In this document: positions 30,112 to 39,812 of the stretch, piece after piece
Layout: every line of letters begins with the position of its first letter
Position numbering within the stretch: position 1 is the first letter of the stretch
Source: Noviherbaspirillum soli
GTDB lineage: Bacteria; Pseudomonadota; Gammaproteobacteria; Burkholderiales; Burkholderiaceae_D
Assembly (NCBI RefSeq): GCF_015352955.1
Contig: NZ_JACYOX010000005.1
Coordinates: 102,283 to 166,282 of the forward strand
Direction of reading: 5' to 3'
Length of the DNA stretch: 64,000 nt
Program-made: the position numbers and the translations under genes
The notes under the pieces: generated by a model
What the model was told of the DNA's origin: nothing
Seen by the model: the letters and a program-made list of their open reading frames with translations, nothing else
Database searches by the model: none

Positions 30112-31054
30112 AGCCCTGCTGCACCGGCTCGAATGGACCGTGCTGCGGCGGCTCGATGGCCTGCTGCACGGCGACTACCGCACCCTGTTCCGCGGCCACG
30201 GCGTGGACCTGGCCGACCTGCGGGAATACCAGCACAGCGACGATGTGCGCCATATCGACTGGAACGTCACCGCCCGGCTGCAGACGCCGCATGTGCGGGT
30301 CTATAACGAGGAGCGCGAGACCAGCGCCTGGTTCCTGCTGGACCTGACCTCCTCGCTCGACTTCGGCTCCGGCGCGATCAAGAAAGGCGCGATCGCCACC
30401 GAACTGGTGGGCGTGCTGGCGCGCATGCTGTCGCGCCACGGCAACCGGGTCGGCGCCGTGCTCTACAGCGGCAAGGTGGAGGCGGTAATCCCGGCCGGCA
30501 GCGGGCGCCGCCATGTGCTGCACATCCTGCACCGCATGCTGGCGCTGGCGGAACAGACGCGCCAGCCGGCGGCCCGGCGCGCCGCATCGGCGCCGGCGCC
30601 GTCGAAAACCCGGCTGCAGGACCTGCTGCAGTCCGCCGGCCATGCCATCGCCCGGCGCTCGCTGCTGTTCGTGGTGTCGGACTTCATCAGCGAGCCCGGC
30701 TGGGAAAAGCCGCTGGCCCAGCTGTCGCAGCGGCATGAGGTGCTGGCGGTGCGGCTCTACGACCCGCTGGAGCAGGACCTGCCCGACCTGGGCTTCCTGA
30801 TGATGCAGGATGCCGAAAGCGGCGAGCAGCTGTTCGTCGACACCCACGACCGCGGCTTTCGCAAGCGCTTCGCCGCGCTGGCCGAAGCCCGCGAGAACGC
30901 GCTGCGCAGCGCGTTCTCGCATGCCGGCGTCGACGTGCTGGAACTGTCCACCGAAGACCATCTGATGGACGCGGTGCTGCGCTTCGCCGACCTGCGCCGC
31001 CGCCGCAGCAGCCTGTCGGCCGGCGGCGTGCTGCCCAAACATCTGGAGCATTAA
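30086..31054 (+). CDS. DUF58 domain protein of the MoxR operon
   Basis: 322 aa with the DUF58 signature GHGVDLADLREYQHSDDVRHIDWNVTAR (residues about 37-64) and a following VWA-like fold (WFLLDLTSSLDFG). It is cytosolic with no clear membrane span. Translation is coupled to moxR by overlap, and the stop abuts the next start. Role by family: partner of MoxR in a poorly defined envelope or stress process. Confidence 0.92.
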   Translation: MSATTTTPEALLHRLEWTVLRRLDGLLHGDYRTLFRGHGVDLADLREYQHSDDVRHIDWNVTARLQTPHVRVYNEERETSAWFLLDLTSSLDFGSGAIKKGAIATELVGVLARMLSRHGNRVGAVLYSGKVEAVIPAGSGRRHVLHILHRMLALAEQTRQPAARRAASAPAPSKTRLQDLLQSAGHAIARRSLLFVVSDFISEPGWEKPLAQLSQRHEVLAVRLYDPLEQDLPDLGFLMMQDAESGEQLFVDTHDRGFRKRFAALAEARENALRSAFSHAGVDVLELSTEDHLMDAVLRFADLRRRRSSLSAGGVLPKHLEH

Positions 31055-32113
31055 ATGACTTTTCTGTGGCCAGAAATGCTGTTCCTGCTGCTGCTCGTGC
31101 CGCTGCTGCTGGGCCTGTACTTCTGGCTGCTGCGACGCAGGAAGCGCATGGCGGTGCGCTACGCCAGCCTGGCCATGGTCAGGGAGGCGATGGGGCCGGC
31201 GCAGCGCATGCGGCGCCACATACCGCCGCTGCTGTTCCTGCTTTCACTCATCCTGATGCTGCTGGCCGTGGCCCGTCCGGCGGCGGTGGTCACGCTGCCG
31301 TCGATGAACGAGACCGTGATCCTGGCCATCGACGTCTCGGGCAGCATGCGCGCCAATGACGTGCAGCCCAACCGCCTCGCCGCGGCGCAGGCGGCAGCGC
31401 GCGCCTTCATCGAGGACCAGCCGCAGACCACCCGCATAGGCGTGGTGTCCTTCGCCGGCACCGCCTCGCTGGTGCAGGCGCCGACCCGGGTCAAGGAAGA
31501 CCTGCTGGCCGCGATCGACCGCTTCCAGCTGCAGCGCGGCACCGCGGTCGGCAGCGGCATCCTGGTGTCGCTCAAGGCGCTGATCCCGGAAGTCGAATTC
31601 GACCTGCAGTCGGACAATCCGCGCCCGGCCAAGCGCGAAGGCGGCGCCCGCTCGCTCGACAAGCAGGTGGCGCAAGGCCAGGCCCCGGCCCAGGAATTCA
31701 AGCCGGTGGCGCCCGGCTCCTACTCGTCGGCGGTGATCATCCTGCTTACCGACGGCCAGACCACCACCGGCCCTGACCCGCTGGAATCGGCAAAGATGGC
31801 CGCCGAGCGCGGCATCCGCATCTTCACGGTCGGCGTCGGCACGGTCAATGGCGAGATCCTGGGCGAGGAAGGCTGGTCGATGCGGGTGCGCCTCGACGAG
31901 GATGCGCTGAAGGACATCGCCAAGACCACCCATGCGCAGTACTTCTATGCCGGCAATGCCACCGACCTGACCAACATCTACAAATCGCTGAATTCCCGTC
32001 TGGTGATGGAAAAGAAATCGACCGAGATCACGGCGCTCTTCTCGGCGGTGGCGGCCTTCCTCGCGCTGCTGGCAGCCGGACTGTCGATGCTGTGGTTCAA
32101 CCGGATACTGTAG
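31055..32113 (+). CDS. VWA-domain membrane protein, BatA-like
   Basis: 352 aa: two N-terminal spans (MLFLLLLVPLLLGLYFWLL and IPPLLFLLSLILMLLAVA), a von Willebrand A domain with an intact metal site (Asp93-x-Ser95-x-Ser97 in AIDVSGSM), and a C-terminal span (FSAVAAFLALLAAGLSMLWF). This is the BatA layout. No BatB, BatD or TPR partner follows, so the operon is a short form ending here. Confidence 0.92.
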   Translation: MTFLWPEMLFLLLLVPLLLGLYFWLLRRRKRMAVRYASLAMVREAMGPAQRMRRHIPPLLFLLSLILMLLAVARPAAVVTLPSMNETVILAIDVSGSMRANDVQPNRLAAAQAAARAFIEDQPQTTRIGVVSFAGTASLVQAPTRVKEDLLAAIDRFQLQRGTAVGSGILVSLKALIPEVEFDLQSDNPRPAKREGGARSLDKQVAQGQAPAQEFKPVAPGSYSSAVIILLTDGQTTTGPDPLESAKMAAERGIRIFTVGVGTVNGEILGEEGWSMRVRLDEDALKDIAKTTHAQYFYAGNATDLTNIYKSLNSRLVMEKKSTEITALFSAVAAFLALLAAGLSMLWFNRIL

Positions 32114-32118
32114 CGGCT

Positions 32119-32139
32119 GCCCGCTGATGCACAGCGGGC
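32119..32139 (+). terminator. Hairpin after the MoxR/VWA operon
   Basis: Perfect 8-bp stem GCCCGCTG/CAGCGGGC with a 5-base loop, 5 bases after the VWA stop. There is no T-run, so it may only slow or protect the transcript end. Confidence 0.4.
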
Positions 32140-32220
32140 GCATCATGCCTTGGGCTGCATGTTGAGCGTCCTGCAGGCTACAGTACCGCTGCAAGCCGGA
32201 AGCGCGCCGGACAACTCCTG

Positions 32221-33123
32221 CTAGCCATCCTCGAACAGCGCCTGCCTGAGCGCCTCGGCAAAGGTCAGCGCCGCCACCGGCAGCGTACGGCCGGCGCGCG
32301 CCACCAGCTGCAGCCGGCTGCCGGCCAGCGCCGCATCGGTCAGGGGCAGGCTGACCAGCTCCCCCAGCGCGCAGTCGCGCCGCGTGCCGGCTTCGAACTG
32401 AAAGCACAGCGCATCGCCATGGCGGGCAAAGGCCTTGATGGTTTCCACCGAGCTGGACTGGACCACCGTGCGCAGCTTCAGCCTGGATCTGGCGATGTGC
32501 GCATCGATCAGCCGGCGGCTGCCGAAGGAGGTATCGCCCAGCGCGACCGGATAGGCCTGGCAATCAGCCAGGCGCAGGCTGCGGCGCGACGCCAGCGGAT
32601 GGTCGGGCCGCATCATCACATGCAGCGGTTGCGCCATGTCGGCCAGCAGCTTGACCTGCGGCGGTGGCGGCGGGTCATGCGCCACCACCAGCTCGACCTC
32701 GTCCTGCATCAGCGCCGCCATCAGGCTCTGCGTCCCGCCCACCTGCAAATGAAACTGCACGCCGGGATGCCTGGCCTGCCAGCCGGCGACGATGCGCGGA
32801 ACGATGTCGGTGCCGACCGACTCCGCGCAGCCCAGCCGCACCTCGCCGCGCATCAGGCCGCGCAGCTGCTCGACCTGGCTGGTTGCCGACTCCAGTTCGG
32901 ACAGGCTGCGCCGCACGAACGACAGCATCACCTCGCCGGCAGCGGTCAGGCGCACGCCGCGCGGCAGCCGCTCGAACAGCGGCGTGCCGAGGTCTTCCTC
33001 GGCATCCAGTATCTTGCGGTTGAGCGCGGTGGACGCCACATGCAGCGCCTCGGCCGCCTTGCGGATCGAGCCGGCGCGGGCAACCGCGTCCAGGTACACA
33101 TACAGCCGCGGCGGATGCAGCAT
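32221..33123 (-). CDS. LysR-family transcriptional regulator
   Basis: 300 aa with the N-terminal helix-turn-helix (LDAVARAGSIRKAAEALHVASTALNRKILDAEEDLGTPLFERLPRGV written across residues about 10-55) and a C-terminal ligand domain (VRLGCAESVGTDIVPRIV). The start is set at ATG 33123 since GGAG is five bases upstream; a GTG two codons earlier is less likely. It belongs to the subgroup that contacts DNA with STALNRKI. Its likely target gene is missing: only a short membrane-protein remnant lies on its upstream side. Confidence 0.9.
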   Translation of the reverse strand: MLHPPRLYVYLDAVARAGSIRKAAEALHVASTALNRKILDAEEDLGTPLFERLPRGVRLTAAGEVMLSFVRRSLSELESATSQVEQLRGLMRGEVRLGCAESVGTDIVPRIVAGWQARHPGVQFHLQVGGTQSLMAALMQDEVELVVAHDPPPPPQVKLLADMAQPLHVMMRPDHPLASRRSLRLADCQAYPVALGDTSFGSRRLIDAHIARSRLKLRTVVQSSSVETIKAFARHGDALCFQFEAGTRRDCALGELVSLPLTDAALAGSRLQLVARAGRTLPVAALTFAEALRQALFEDG

Positions 33124-33158
33124 CGTCACTCCATTTCGTTTTCATGCCAGTGCGGCGG

Positions 33159-33287
33159 CTACAGCAGCGCCAGCCGCAACGAGGTCACCATCAGGCCAGG
33201 CAGCAGCACGCCGGGGACGCAGATCATCAGCAGCGCCGCAAACAGCCGCGGTTTATTGAGCCCGGAGCCGGCCGGCAGGGCCCGGTG
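33159..33287 (-). pseudogene. C-terminal remnant of a membrane protein
   Basis: A 42-codon open frame whose last 22 residues (from the only ATG) are strongly hydrophobic, ending SLRLALL, 35 bp before the LysR start. No start codon or ribosome site precedes the first codons, and a stop lies just upstream. The rest of the gene seems lost at the boundary with the repeat-bearing segment. It could be a chance frame. Confidence 0.3.
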
Positions 33288-33515
33288 CTATTGAATTCAG
33301 GACGGCCCGATAGCAAGCGCCCACCGACGGGGGACGCGCGGCTCTCTCCGCAAGAGCAATGCCCCGGATTCCGGAAGCTGGCGGACTACCAGCCGCTTCC
33401 ACCGTGCCTTCGGTGTTGCAAGGGCTGTGCCAGAGCCATGGATGGGAAGGTGGGGATGCGGTGCACGGATATGGAGCGGGGTGCACTGTGGTGGGATGGG
33501 GGCTATGGCACAAGG

Positions 33516-33582
<67 letters not shown>

Positions 33583-34255
33583 AGGGTCCCCGTCTGTGTA
33601 CCGCCGTGTCGGCGATGCCCGGAGCGGGAAAAGGTGCGGCGTCTGTTTGAGTGGAGCGCAGCGGAGCGAGTTTAGCCGCGCCCCGCTCCGGGCATCGACG
33701 GCACGGGAACCCCGCGCAGCGGGGCGGCACAGTCGGGGTCGCCTTTTTTTGGTTACTTTTTTTGGCGAAGCAAAAAAAGTGACTCGCCCGCCGGGGCGAA
33801 CACCCGGCCTGGTCATGACGGCAGTGCTGTCGCCTTGGGTCACCAGGGGTAAGGCGTCACTGCGAAGCAGCAGTTGCTTTTGCAGTTTGCTGTTTGCGTT
33901 GAAAACGTCAACAACAACGTCAACGTCAACGTCAACACCGACAGTGCTGCCCGGGCGTTGCCGGGTGACGCAAGGCGGCTGCACTGCCGTGGAGACAAGC
34001 CGGGAGTCCGTCCCGGCGGCCGGGTCACTTTTTTTGCTTCGCCAAAAAAAGTAACCAAAAAAAGGCGACCCGGTGATCGCGCCCCCGCTGCGCGGGGGTT
34101 CCCGTGTCAGCGGTACCCGGAGCGGGGCGCGGCTAAACTCGCCAAGCTACGCTTGGCTCAGACAGACGCCGCACCTTTTCCCGCTCCGGGCACCGCTGAC
34201 ACGGCGCGCTCAACGGGACTTCACTGCCACTTCAAAAGCAACGGCAACGGCAACG
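33583..34255. repeat. Long nested inverted repeat, copy 1
   Basis: Two arms of about 190 bp in inverted orientation (33583-33785 and 34020-34218) around a centre that is itself partly inverted. Each arm holds an inner hairpin (GCCCGGAGCGGG/CCCGCTCCGGGC, about 75 bp apart) and an outer stem CTTTTTTTGGCGAAGCAAAAAAAG. The centre carries ACACCCGGCCTGG and its diverged counterpart. The same design recurs at 51037-51660. Several reading frames across it are artefacts: they appear on both strands because the DNA is palindromic. It fills the gap between the LysR gene and the exporter gene. Confidence 0.85.
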
Positions 34256-34331
34256 GCCACTTCGAAAGCAACGACATGCCCCCACCACCATAGCTCAGCC
34301 CACCATCGCATCCCATGGCCCCCCGCCTCCA

Positions 34332-35855
34332 TCAACGCCCGCCAGGCCCGGCCAACACCGTATCCGGCAGCCGCCACGCAAACAGGAAGGAGAAGCAGGA
34401 CAAGGCTGCGCTGATGAAGAAGATATGGCTGAACGACTGGCTGACCGCCGCCGCCACCTGCACGCGCTCGTCGCCGGACAGCCGGGCCAGCGCGCCGCCG
34501 ACCAGGTCCTTCATCATCTCGCCGCCACCCACCGTGCCCGCCAGGTGCGGCGCGCTGGCCTGGAGCGCCGACAGCAGCATGGCGGTCAGCACCGCCACGC
34601 TGATGGCCGCGCCCAGCGAGCGCGAGAAGGCGGCGGTGGCGGTGGCCACGCCGATGTCGCGGCGCGCCACCGCGCTCTGCACCGCCACCAGCGCGGTGGG
34701 GAACTGCAGGCCTATGCCTATGCCGATGGCCACCATCAGGATGCCGCTGAGCAGATACCGTTCCGGTCCGAGCAGGCCCAGGCCGGCGATGCCAAAGGGC
34801 ACGATGGCCGCGCCGATGCGCTGCAGCGGCCGGAAACGGCCGGTGCGCGCCATCAGCTGGCCGCCGGTGTAGGCGCCGAGCGGAATGGCCAGGGTCAGCG
34901 GCACCAGCTGCAGCGCCGCGCCGTCGGCGCCGCTGCCGGTCAGCATCTGCAGGCGCAAAGGGATCAGCACCGACAGCGATACCACCTGCGCAAAGGCGAT
35001 GAACAGGATGCCGCAGCACAGCACCACCGTGGGAATGCGAAACAGGTACAGCGGCAGGATGGGCTCGGCCGCCAGCGCCTGCTGGCGCAGGAAGACGGCC
35101 AGCACGGCCAGCGCGCCGCCGAACAGCGCCAGGTTGCGCGTCTCGTCCCAGGCCACGCCCTGGCCGATGCGCGTGATGCCAACCAGCAGCGCGGTCAGGC
35201 CCACCGACAGCAGGAACGCGCCGAGATAATCGATGCGGCGCTCCACCCGCGGCGGCGACAGCGCGGCCAGCGCGCGACGCGAGACGAAGAATGCCGCCAG
35301 GCCCAGCGGCAGGTTGATCCAGAACACCCAGCGCCATGACAGGTAGTGCGTCAGCAGCCCGCCCAGCAGCGGCCCGGCGACGCTGGCCACCGCGTAGGTG
35401 CCGCTGACATAGCCCTGGTAGCGGCCGCGTTCGCGCGGCGACACCACGTCGGCGATGATGCCCTGCGAGATCGAGATCAGGCCGCCGCCGCCCAGGCCCT
35501 GCAGCACCCGGCCCACCACCAGCATCGCCATCGAGGTCGACAGCGCGCACAGCACCGAAGCGACCAGGAAGATGCCGATCGACACCGACAGCATCAGCCG
35601 CCGGCCGTAGAGGTCGCCAAGCTTGCCGTAGATCGGCGTGATCACCGCCACCGCCACCAGGTAGCCCGACACTACCCAGGCCAGCCAGGCGAAGCCGCCC
35701 AGCTCGGCCGACAGCACCGGCAAGGCTACCGAGATGATGGTCTGGTCCAGCGCGCCCATCAGGATGGCGAGCAGAACGCCGATGATGATGGAGCGGACCT
35801 GGGCATGGGTAAAAACGGGACGTTCGGTTGCGGCGGGCTGGGACAGATCGGTCAT
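34332..35855 (-). CDS. DHA2-family multidrug exporter (14-span MFS)
   Basis: 507 aa. The start at 35855 (MTDLSQPAATERP) gives the usual short N-terminus; the longer frame adds an unlikely Cys/Arg-rich stretch. Motifs: MGALDQTIISVALPVLSAELGG in span 1, WVVSGYLVAVAVITPIYGKLGDLYGRR (motif A) and LQGLGGGGLISISQGIIADVVSPRERGR (motif C region). It is not linked to an adaptor gene, so it probably exports to the periplasm on its own. No regulator adjoins it. Confidence 0.92.
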   Translation of the reverse strand: MTDLSQPAATERPVFTHAQVRSIIIGVLLAILMGALDQTIISVALPVLSAELGGFAWLAWVVSGYLVAVAVITPIYGKLGDLYGRRLMLSVSIGIFLVASVLCALSTSMAMLVVGRVLQGLGGGGLISISQGIIADVVSPRERGRYQGYVSGTYAVASVAGPLLGGLLTHYLSWRWVFWINLPLGLAAFFVSRRALAALSPPRVERRIDYLGAFLLSVGLTALLVGITRIGQGVAWDETRNLALFGGALAVLAVFLRQQALAAEPILPLYLFRIPTVVLCCGILFIAFAQVVSLSVLIPLRLQMLTGSGADGAALQLVPLTLAIPLGAYTGGQLMARTGRFRPLQRIGAAIVPFGIAGLGLLGPERYLLSGILMVAIGIGIGLQFPTALVAVQSAVARRDIGVATATAAFSRSLGAAISVAVLTAMLLSALQASAPHLAGTVGGGEMMKDLVGGALARLSGDERVQVAAAVSQSFSHIFFISAALSCFSFLFAWRLPDTVLAGPGGR

Positions 35856-36063
35856 GATGCGAGGATGGCGGAAGCGGGTGGCATGGCAAGGCGGCAAGTA
35901 TCGCAGATTGGCGCGGCGGACGCATTGCGCCGGGCTGCAAGCGGCCCCTGCTGACATGCGGCGACGTTTGTCATTCCTACATTGCTTTCAGAAATTGTCC
36001 TATGGCGCCCTCTCCTGTCCTGCCATAGCCTGAACTGGGGCAAAGTAAAACAAGGAGGACGCC

Positions 36064-36945
36064 ATGCAGAGAAGCCTGTGGAAGGGCGCGATCAGCTTCG
36101 GCCTGGTTCATATCCCGGTGCAGATGTTTTCCGCCGAAGACCGCGGCCACGAGCTCGACCTCACCATGCTGGACAAGCGCGACTTCGCGCCGATCGGCTA
36201 CAAGCGGATCAACAAGGACACCGGCAAGGAAGTCGACTGGGACGACATCGTCAAGGGCTACGAATACGAGAAGGACCATTTCGTCGTGCTGTCGCCGGAA
36301 GACCTGAGGCGCGCCAACGTCGAAGCCACCCAGACGGTGGACATCATGACCTTCGTCGATGCCGCCGAGGTGCCGGTGGTGTACTTCGAGCATCCCTATT
36401 ACCTGACGCCCGACAAGGGCGGCGAGAAAGTCTACGCGCTGCTGCGCGAGGCGCTGGCCCGCTCCGGCATGATGGGCATTGCCCAGGTGGTGATACGCGC
36501 CCGCCAGCACCTGGTGGCGCTGCTGCCCATGGGCGACATGATCGTGATGAACACCCTGCGCTACAACGACGAGATCCGCGCGATCGACGATTTCGAACTG
36601 CCGCGCAGCAATAGCCGCAAGCTGGCGCTGCAGGAAAAGGAAATCGAGATGGCGCTGGCGCTGGTCAAGGGCATGGCCGGCGACTTCGAGCCCGAGCAGT
36701 ATCACGACACCTACCGCGAAGACGTGCTGGCCCTGGTGCAGCGCAAGATCAAGGCCAACCAGACCAGGCTCATCACGCCGCCCGAAGCCGAAGAGGAAGC
36801 GCCGGCCCGTGGCGACAATATCGTCGACCTGATGGCGCTGCTGCGGGAAAGCGTCAACAGCCGCGGCAAGCCGGCCGCGAAGAAGGCGCCCGCCAAAAAG
36901 GCGGCGCACCATGAACCCGCCAGGAAAACCCGGGCCCGCGCATGA
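36064..36945 (+). CDS. ku: Ku DNA end-binding protein
   Basis: 293-aa bacterial Ku homodimer subunit that threads onto double-strand ends and recruits LigD in non-homologous end joining. The beta-barrel core (SLWKGAISFGLVHIPVQMFSA at the N-terminus, then LRYNDEIRAI) is complete, and the C-terminal tail is Lys/Ala-rich (KPAAKKAPAKKAAHHEPARK), as in Ku proteins whose tails bind DNA and LigD. AGGAGG at 36053-36058 is a strong ribosome site. It overlaps ligD by 4 bp. Confidence 0.97.
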   Translation: MQRSLWKGAISFGLVHIPVQMFSAEDRGHELDLTMLDKRDFAPIGYKRINKDTGKEVDWDDIVKGYEYEKDHFVVLSPEDLRRANVEATQTVDIMTFVDAAEVPVVYFEHPYYLTPDKGGEKVYALLREALARSGMMGIAQVVIRARQHLVALLPMGDMIVMNTLRYNDEIRAIDDFELPRSNSRKLALQEKEIEMALALVKGMAGDFEPEQYHDTYREDVLALVQRKIKANQTRLITPPEAEEEAPARGDNIVDLMALLRESVNSRGKPAAKKAPAKKAAHHEPARKTRARA

Positions 36946-39560
36946 CACTGGACAAATATTACGCAAAGCGCGATTTCGACAAGACGCCGGAGCCACGCGG
37001 TGAAGTGGCCCGGCCCGGCGCACGGCTGTCCTTCGTGATCCAGAAGCATGCGGCCAGCAAGCTGCACTACGACTTCCGGCTGGAACTGGACGGCACGCTC
37101 AAGAGCTGGGCCATCCCCAGGGGTCCGAGCCTCGATCCGAAGGAGAAGCGGCTGGCGGTCCATGTGGAAGACCACCCGGTGTCCTATGGCAGCTTCGAAG
37201 GCACCATACCGGCGCATGAATATGGCGGCGGCGAGGTCATCGTATGGGACCGCGGCAGCTGGACCCCGGTCGGCGACCCGGCCGAAGGCTATCGCAAGGG
37301 GCATTTGAAGTTCAGGCTGGACGGCGAGAAGCTGTCCGGCGGCTGGGCCCTGCTGCGCATGCGCAGGCCGGGCTCGGACAAGGACAACTGGCTGCTGGTC
37401 AAGGAACGCGACGAGGCCGCGCGCGAAGGCGCGGAAGCGGAGATCACGGAGCGCCTGCCGGACAGCGTGTTGTCGGGCAAGGGAATCGGCAAACCGGCGC
37501 GGGCACCCCGCGCCAAAGCCGGGAAAGCCGCAGCACCAGCGCGCGCCGAGGCCGTGCCCAGGGCGGCGAAGCGAGCCAGCCCCGCCAAGACAGGCCAGGG
37601 CATCAAGGCCCCTCTGCCAGCCATGCTCGAGCCGCAACTGGCCACGCTGACCGACCGCGCGCCGGAAGGCGACAACTGGCTGGCCGAGATCAAGTTCGAC
37701 GGCTATCGCGCCCTGTGCCGCATCGACAAGGGCAAGGCCGTGTTTTATACCCGCGCCGGCAATGACTGGACCGCGAAGTGGCCCGACATTGCGCAGGCCG
37801 CCGCGCAACTGCCGGCCGACAGCGCCTGGCTGGACGGCGAAGTGGTGGCGCTGGACGAACAGGGCAATGTCAGCTTCCAGATGCTGCAGAACATGGCGCA
37901 GCACCGCGGCCGCCTGGCCTACTACGTGTTCGATCTGCCTTACCTGAACGGCTATGACCTGCGTGCTATGCAGCTGTCCCAGCGCAAGGAATTGCTGCGC
38001 ACGCTGCTGGAGAAGGCCGACCCGGCCGGGCCGGTGCGCTACAGCGACCATCTGCAGGGCAAGGCGGCCGACGCCTTCTCGCATGCCTGCATGCATGGCC
38101 TGGAAGGCATCATGGTCAAGCGCGCCGATGCGCCCTACGCCGCCACCCGCAGCGAAAGCTGGCTCAAGGTCAAGTGCCAGCAGCGCCAGGAGTTCGTGGT
38201 GGGCGGCTACACCGATCCGGCGGGCAAGCGCGAGAAGTTCGGTGCGCTGCTCTTGGGCGTGTTCGGGGACGATGGCAGCCTGCGCTACGTCGGCCGGGTT
38301 GGCACCGGCTTCAATGCCGACAGCCTGCGCGCGCTGCACAAGGATTTCGCCGATCTGGCCACCGATGCGCCGCCGTTCCGGGAGCCGCCGAAAAAACGCG
38401 GCGCCCCCGGCCTGCACTGGCTGCAGCCCAAGCTGATTGCCGAAGTGAAGTTTGCCCAATGGACCAATGACGGCCTGATACGCCAGGGCGCCTTCATGGG
38501 CATGCGCAGCGACAAGCAGGCGCGCGAGATCCGCCAGGAGCGGCCCGTGCCGGTGGAAGAAGCCGAGCAGCATGCAAGGGAAGAAGCCGGCGATGCCGCG
38601 CAAACCGCCGCCACTGCCACGCGCGCAAAGCGCGGCGCAGGCAGTGCAGGCAGTCGCAAGCCCGCGCCCGACGAGGCCGTGGTGGCCGGCGTCAGGCTCA
38701 GCCATGCGACCCGGATCCTGTTCAGCGAGGCCCGCGTGACCAAGCTGGACCTGGCGCATTACTACGAGGACATTGCCGACTGGATCCTGCCCCACCTGGA
38801 GCAGCGGCCGCTGACCCTGGTGCGCTGCCCGCAGGGCCATCACTGCTTCTTCCAGAAGCATGCGAACGAGACCACGGCAGAAGGCGTCGGCCGCATTGAA
38901 GTGCCTACCGGCGGCGCCACCGCAACCTACATGAGCGCCGGCACCCTGCCCGGCCTGATCAGCCTGGTGCAGATGGGCGTGCTGGAACTGCACACCTGGG
39001 GCGCCCGCGAGGGCCATCTGGACCGGCCCGACCGCATGATCTTCGACCTCGACCCGGATGCCGGCCTGGAATGGAAGAACGTGGTCGAAGGCGCGCAGCT
39101 GGTGCGCTCGCTGCTGCAGGACATCGGCCTGACCAGCTTCGTCAAGACCACGGGCGGCAAGGGCCTGCATGTGGTGGTGCCGCTGGCACCGCGGCATACC
39201 TGGGATGAGGTCAAGGCGTTTTCGAAGGCGGTGGCGGCGCAGCTGGAGCAGGTGCTGCCCGACCGCTTCATCGCCAACATGAGCAAGGCCAAGCGCGGTG
39301 GCAGGATCTTCGTCGATTACCTGCGCAATGCGTCCGAGGCGACCGCGGTGGCGGCCTATTCAACCCGCGCCAAGCCGCATGCGCCGGTGTCGACGCCATT
39401 GCACTGGGATGAACTGGCCGACCGCGGCCTGCGCTCGGACCGTTACACCGTGCTGAACCTGCGGCAGCGGCTGGCCGGCCTCAAGGAAGACCCGTGGGCC
39501 GACTACTTCAGGCTGAAGCAGGAGATCAGCACGAGGATGCGGAGCGCCTTCGAGGCGTGA
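36942..39560 (+). CDS. ligD: Multidomain ATP-dependent DNA ligase LigD
   Basis: 872-aa end-joining enzyme with the order phosphoesterase, ligase, polymerase. The phosphoesterase spans about residues 30-155 (ASKLHYDFRLELDG, HVEDHPVSYGSFEG, EYGGGEVIVWDRG). The ligase has its adenylated Lys251 in EIKFDGYRAL and motif IMVKRADAPY, with the OB fold to about 515. An Ala/Lys/Arg linker leads to the polymerase (about 575-865) with metal ligands Asp702 and Asp704 in MIFDLDPD and the HVVVPL segment. The Pseudomonas/Burkholderia domain order is kept. The ATGA overlap with ku shows they are made together. All three catalytic modules look intact. Confidence 0.97.
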   Translation: MTLDKYYAKRDFDKTPEPRGEVARPGARLSFVIQKHAASKLHYDFRLELDGTLKSWAIPRGPSLDPKEKRLAVHVEDHPVSYGSFEGTIPAHEYGGGEVIVWDRGSWTPVGDPAEGYRKGHLKFRLDGEKLSGGWALLRMRRPGSDKDNWLLVKERDEAAREGAEAEITERLPDSVLSGKGIGKPARAPRAKAGKAAAPARAEAVPRAAKRASPAKTGQGIKAPLPAMLEPQLATLTDRAPEGDNWLAEIKFDGYRALCRIDKGKAVFYTRAGNDWTAKWPDIAQAAAQLPADSAWLDGEVVALDEQGNVSFQMLQNMAQHRGRLAYYVFDLPYLNGYDLRAMQLSQRKELLRTLLEKADPAGPVRYSDHLQGKAADAFSHACMHGLEGIMVKRADAPYAATRSESWLKVKCQQRQEFVVGGYTDPAGKREKFGALLLGVFGDDGSLRYVGRVGTGFNADSLRALHKDFADLATDAPPFREPPKKRGAPGLHWLQPKLIAEVKFAQWTNDGLIRQGAFMGMRSDKQAREIRQERPVPVEEAEQHAREEAGDAAQTAATATRAKRGAGSAGSRKPAPDEAVVAGVRLSHATRILFSEARVTKLDLAHYYEDIADWILPHLEQRPLTLVRCPQGHHCFFQKHANETTAEGVGRIEVPTGGATATYMSAGTLPGLISLVQMGVLELHTWGAREGHLDRPDRMIFDLDPDAGLEWKNVVEGAQLVRSLLQDIGLTSFVKTTGGKGLHVVVPLAPRHTWDEVKAFSKAVAAQLEQVLPDRFIANMSKAKRGGRIFVDYLRNASEATAVAAYSTRAKPHAPVSTPLHWDELADRGLRSDRYTVLNLRQRLAGLKEDPWADYFRLKQEISTRMRSAFEA

Positions 39561-39622
39561 CGCCGAAGGGCCTGCGCTGCCGCTATCGGCAGCGCAGGCT
39601 CACTCCAGCCTCGACAGGATCG

Positions 39623-39738
39623 GTAGGGTGCAATACCCGAAGGGCATTGCACCATTGGCTGCATACCGGAACAGTCATGTCAACGACCTTCCTTGGCCCA
39701 CGAATGGTGCAATGCCCCTGCGGGATATTGCACCCTGC
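39623..39738 (-). repeat. 115-bp double-hairpin interspersed element, copy B
   Basis: Ends GTAGGGTG and CACCCTGC; each end forms a hairpin around GGTGCAATACCC/GGGCATTGCACC. The roughly 50-bp spacer, read on the minus strand, aligns clearly with copy C (CGTGGGCCAAGGAAGG against CGTGGACCAGAGAAGG; CGGTATGCAGCC against CGGTATGCGACC), so it is inverted relative to C. It lies between the convergent ligD and boxA genes and may end both transcripts. Confidence 0.88.
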
Positions 39739-39812
39739 GCCAGCAGGTGCGTGTGGCAAGGATGCCGTATGCGCGCTACACCGGAGGCCGCTTGATGAGG
39801 CTGTGCCGGCAG

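Noticed and set aside
36711..39197. An 828-codon open frame antisense to ku/ligD
   Set aside because: Shadow of ligD, whose catalytic motifs are intact; composition is typical of antisense frames.
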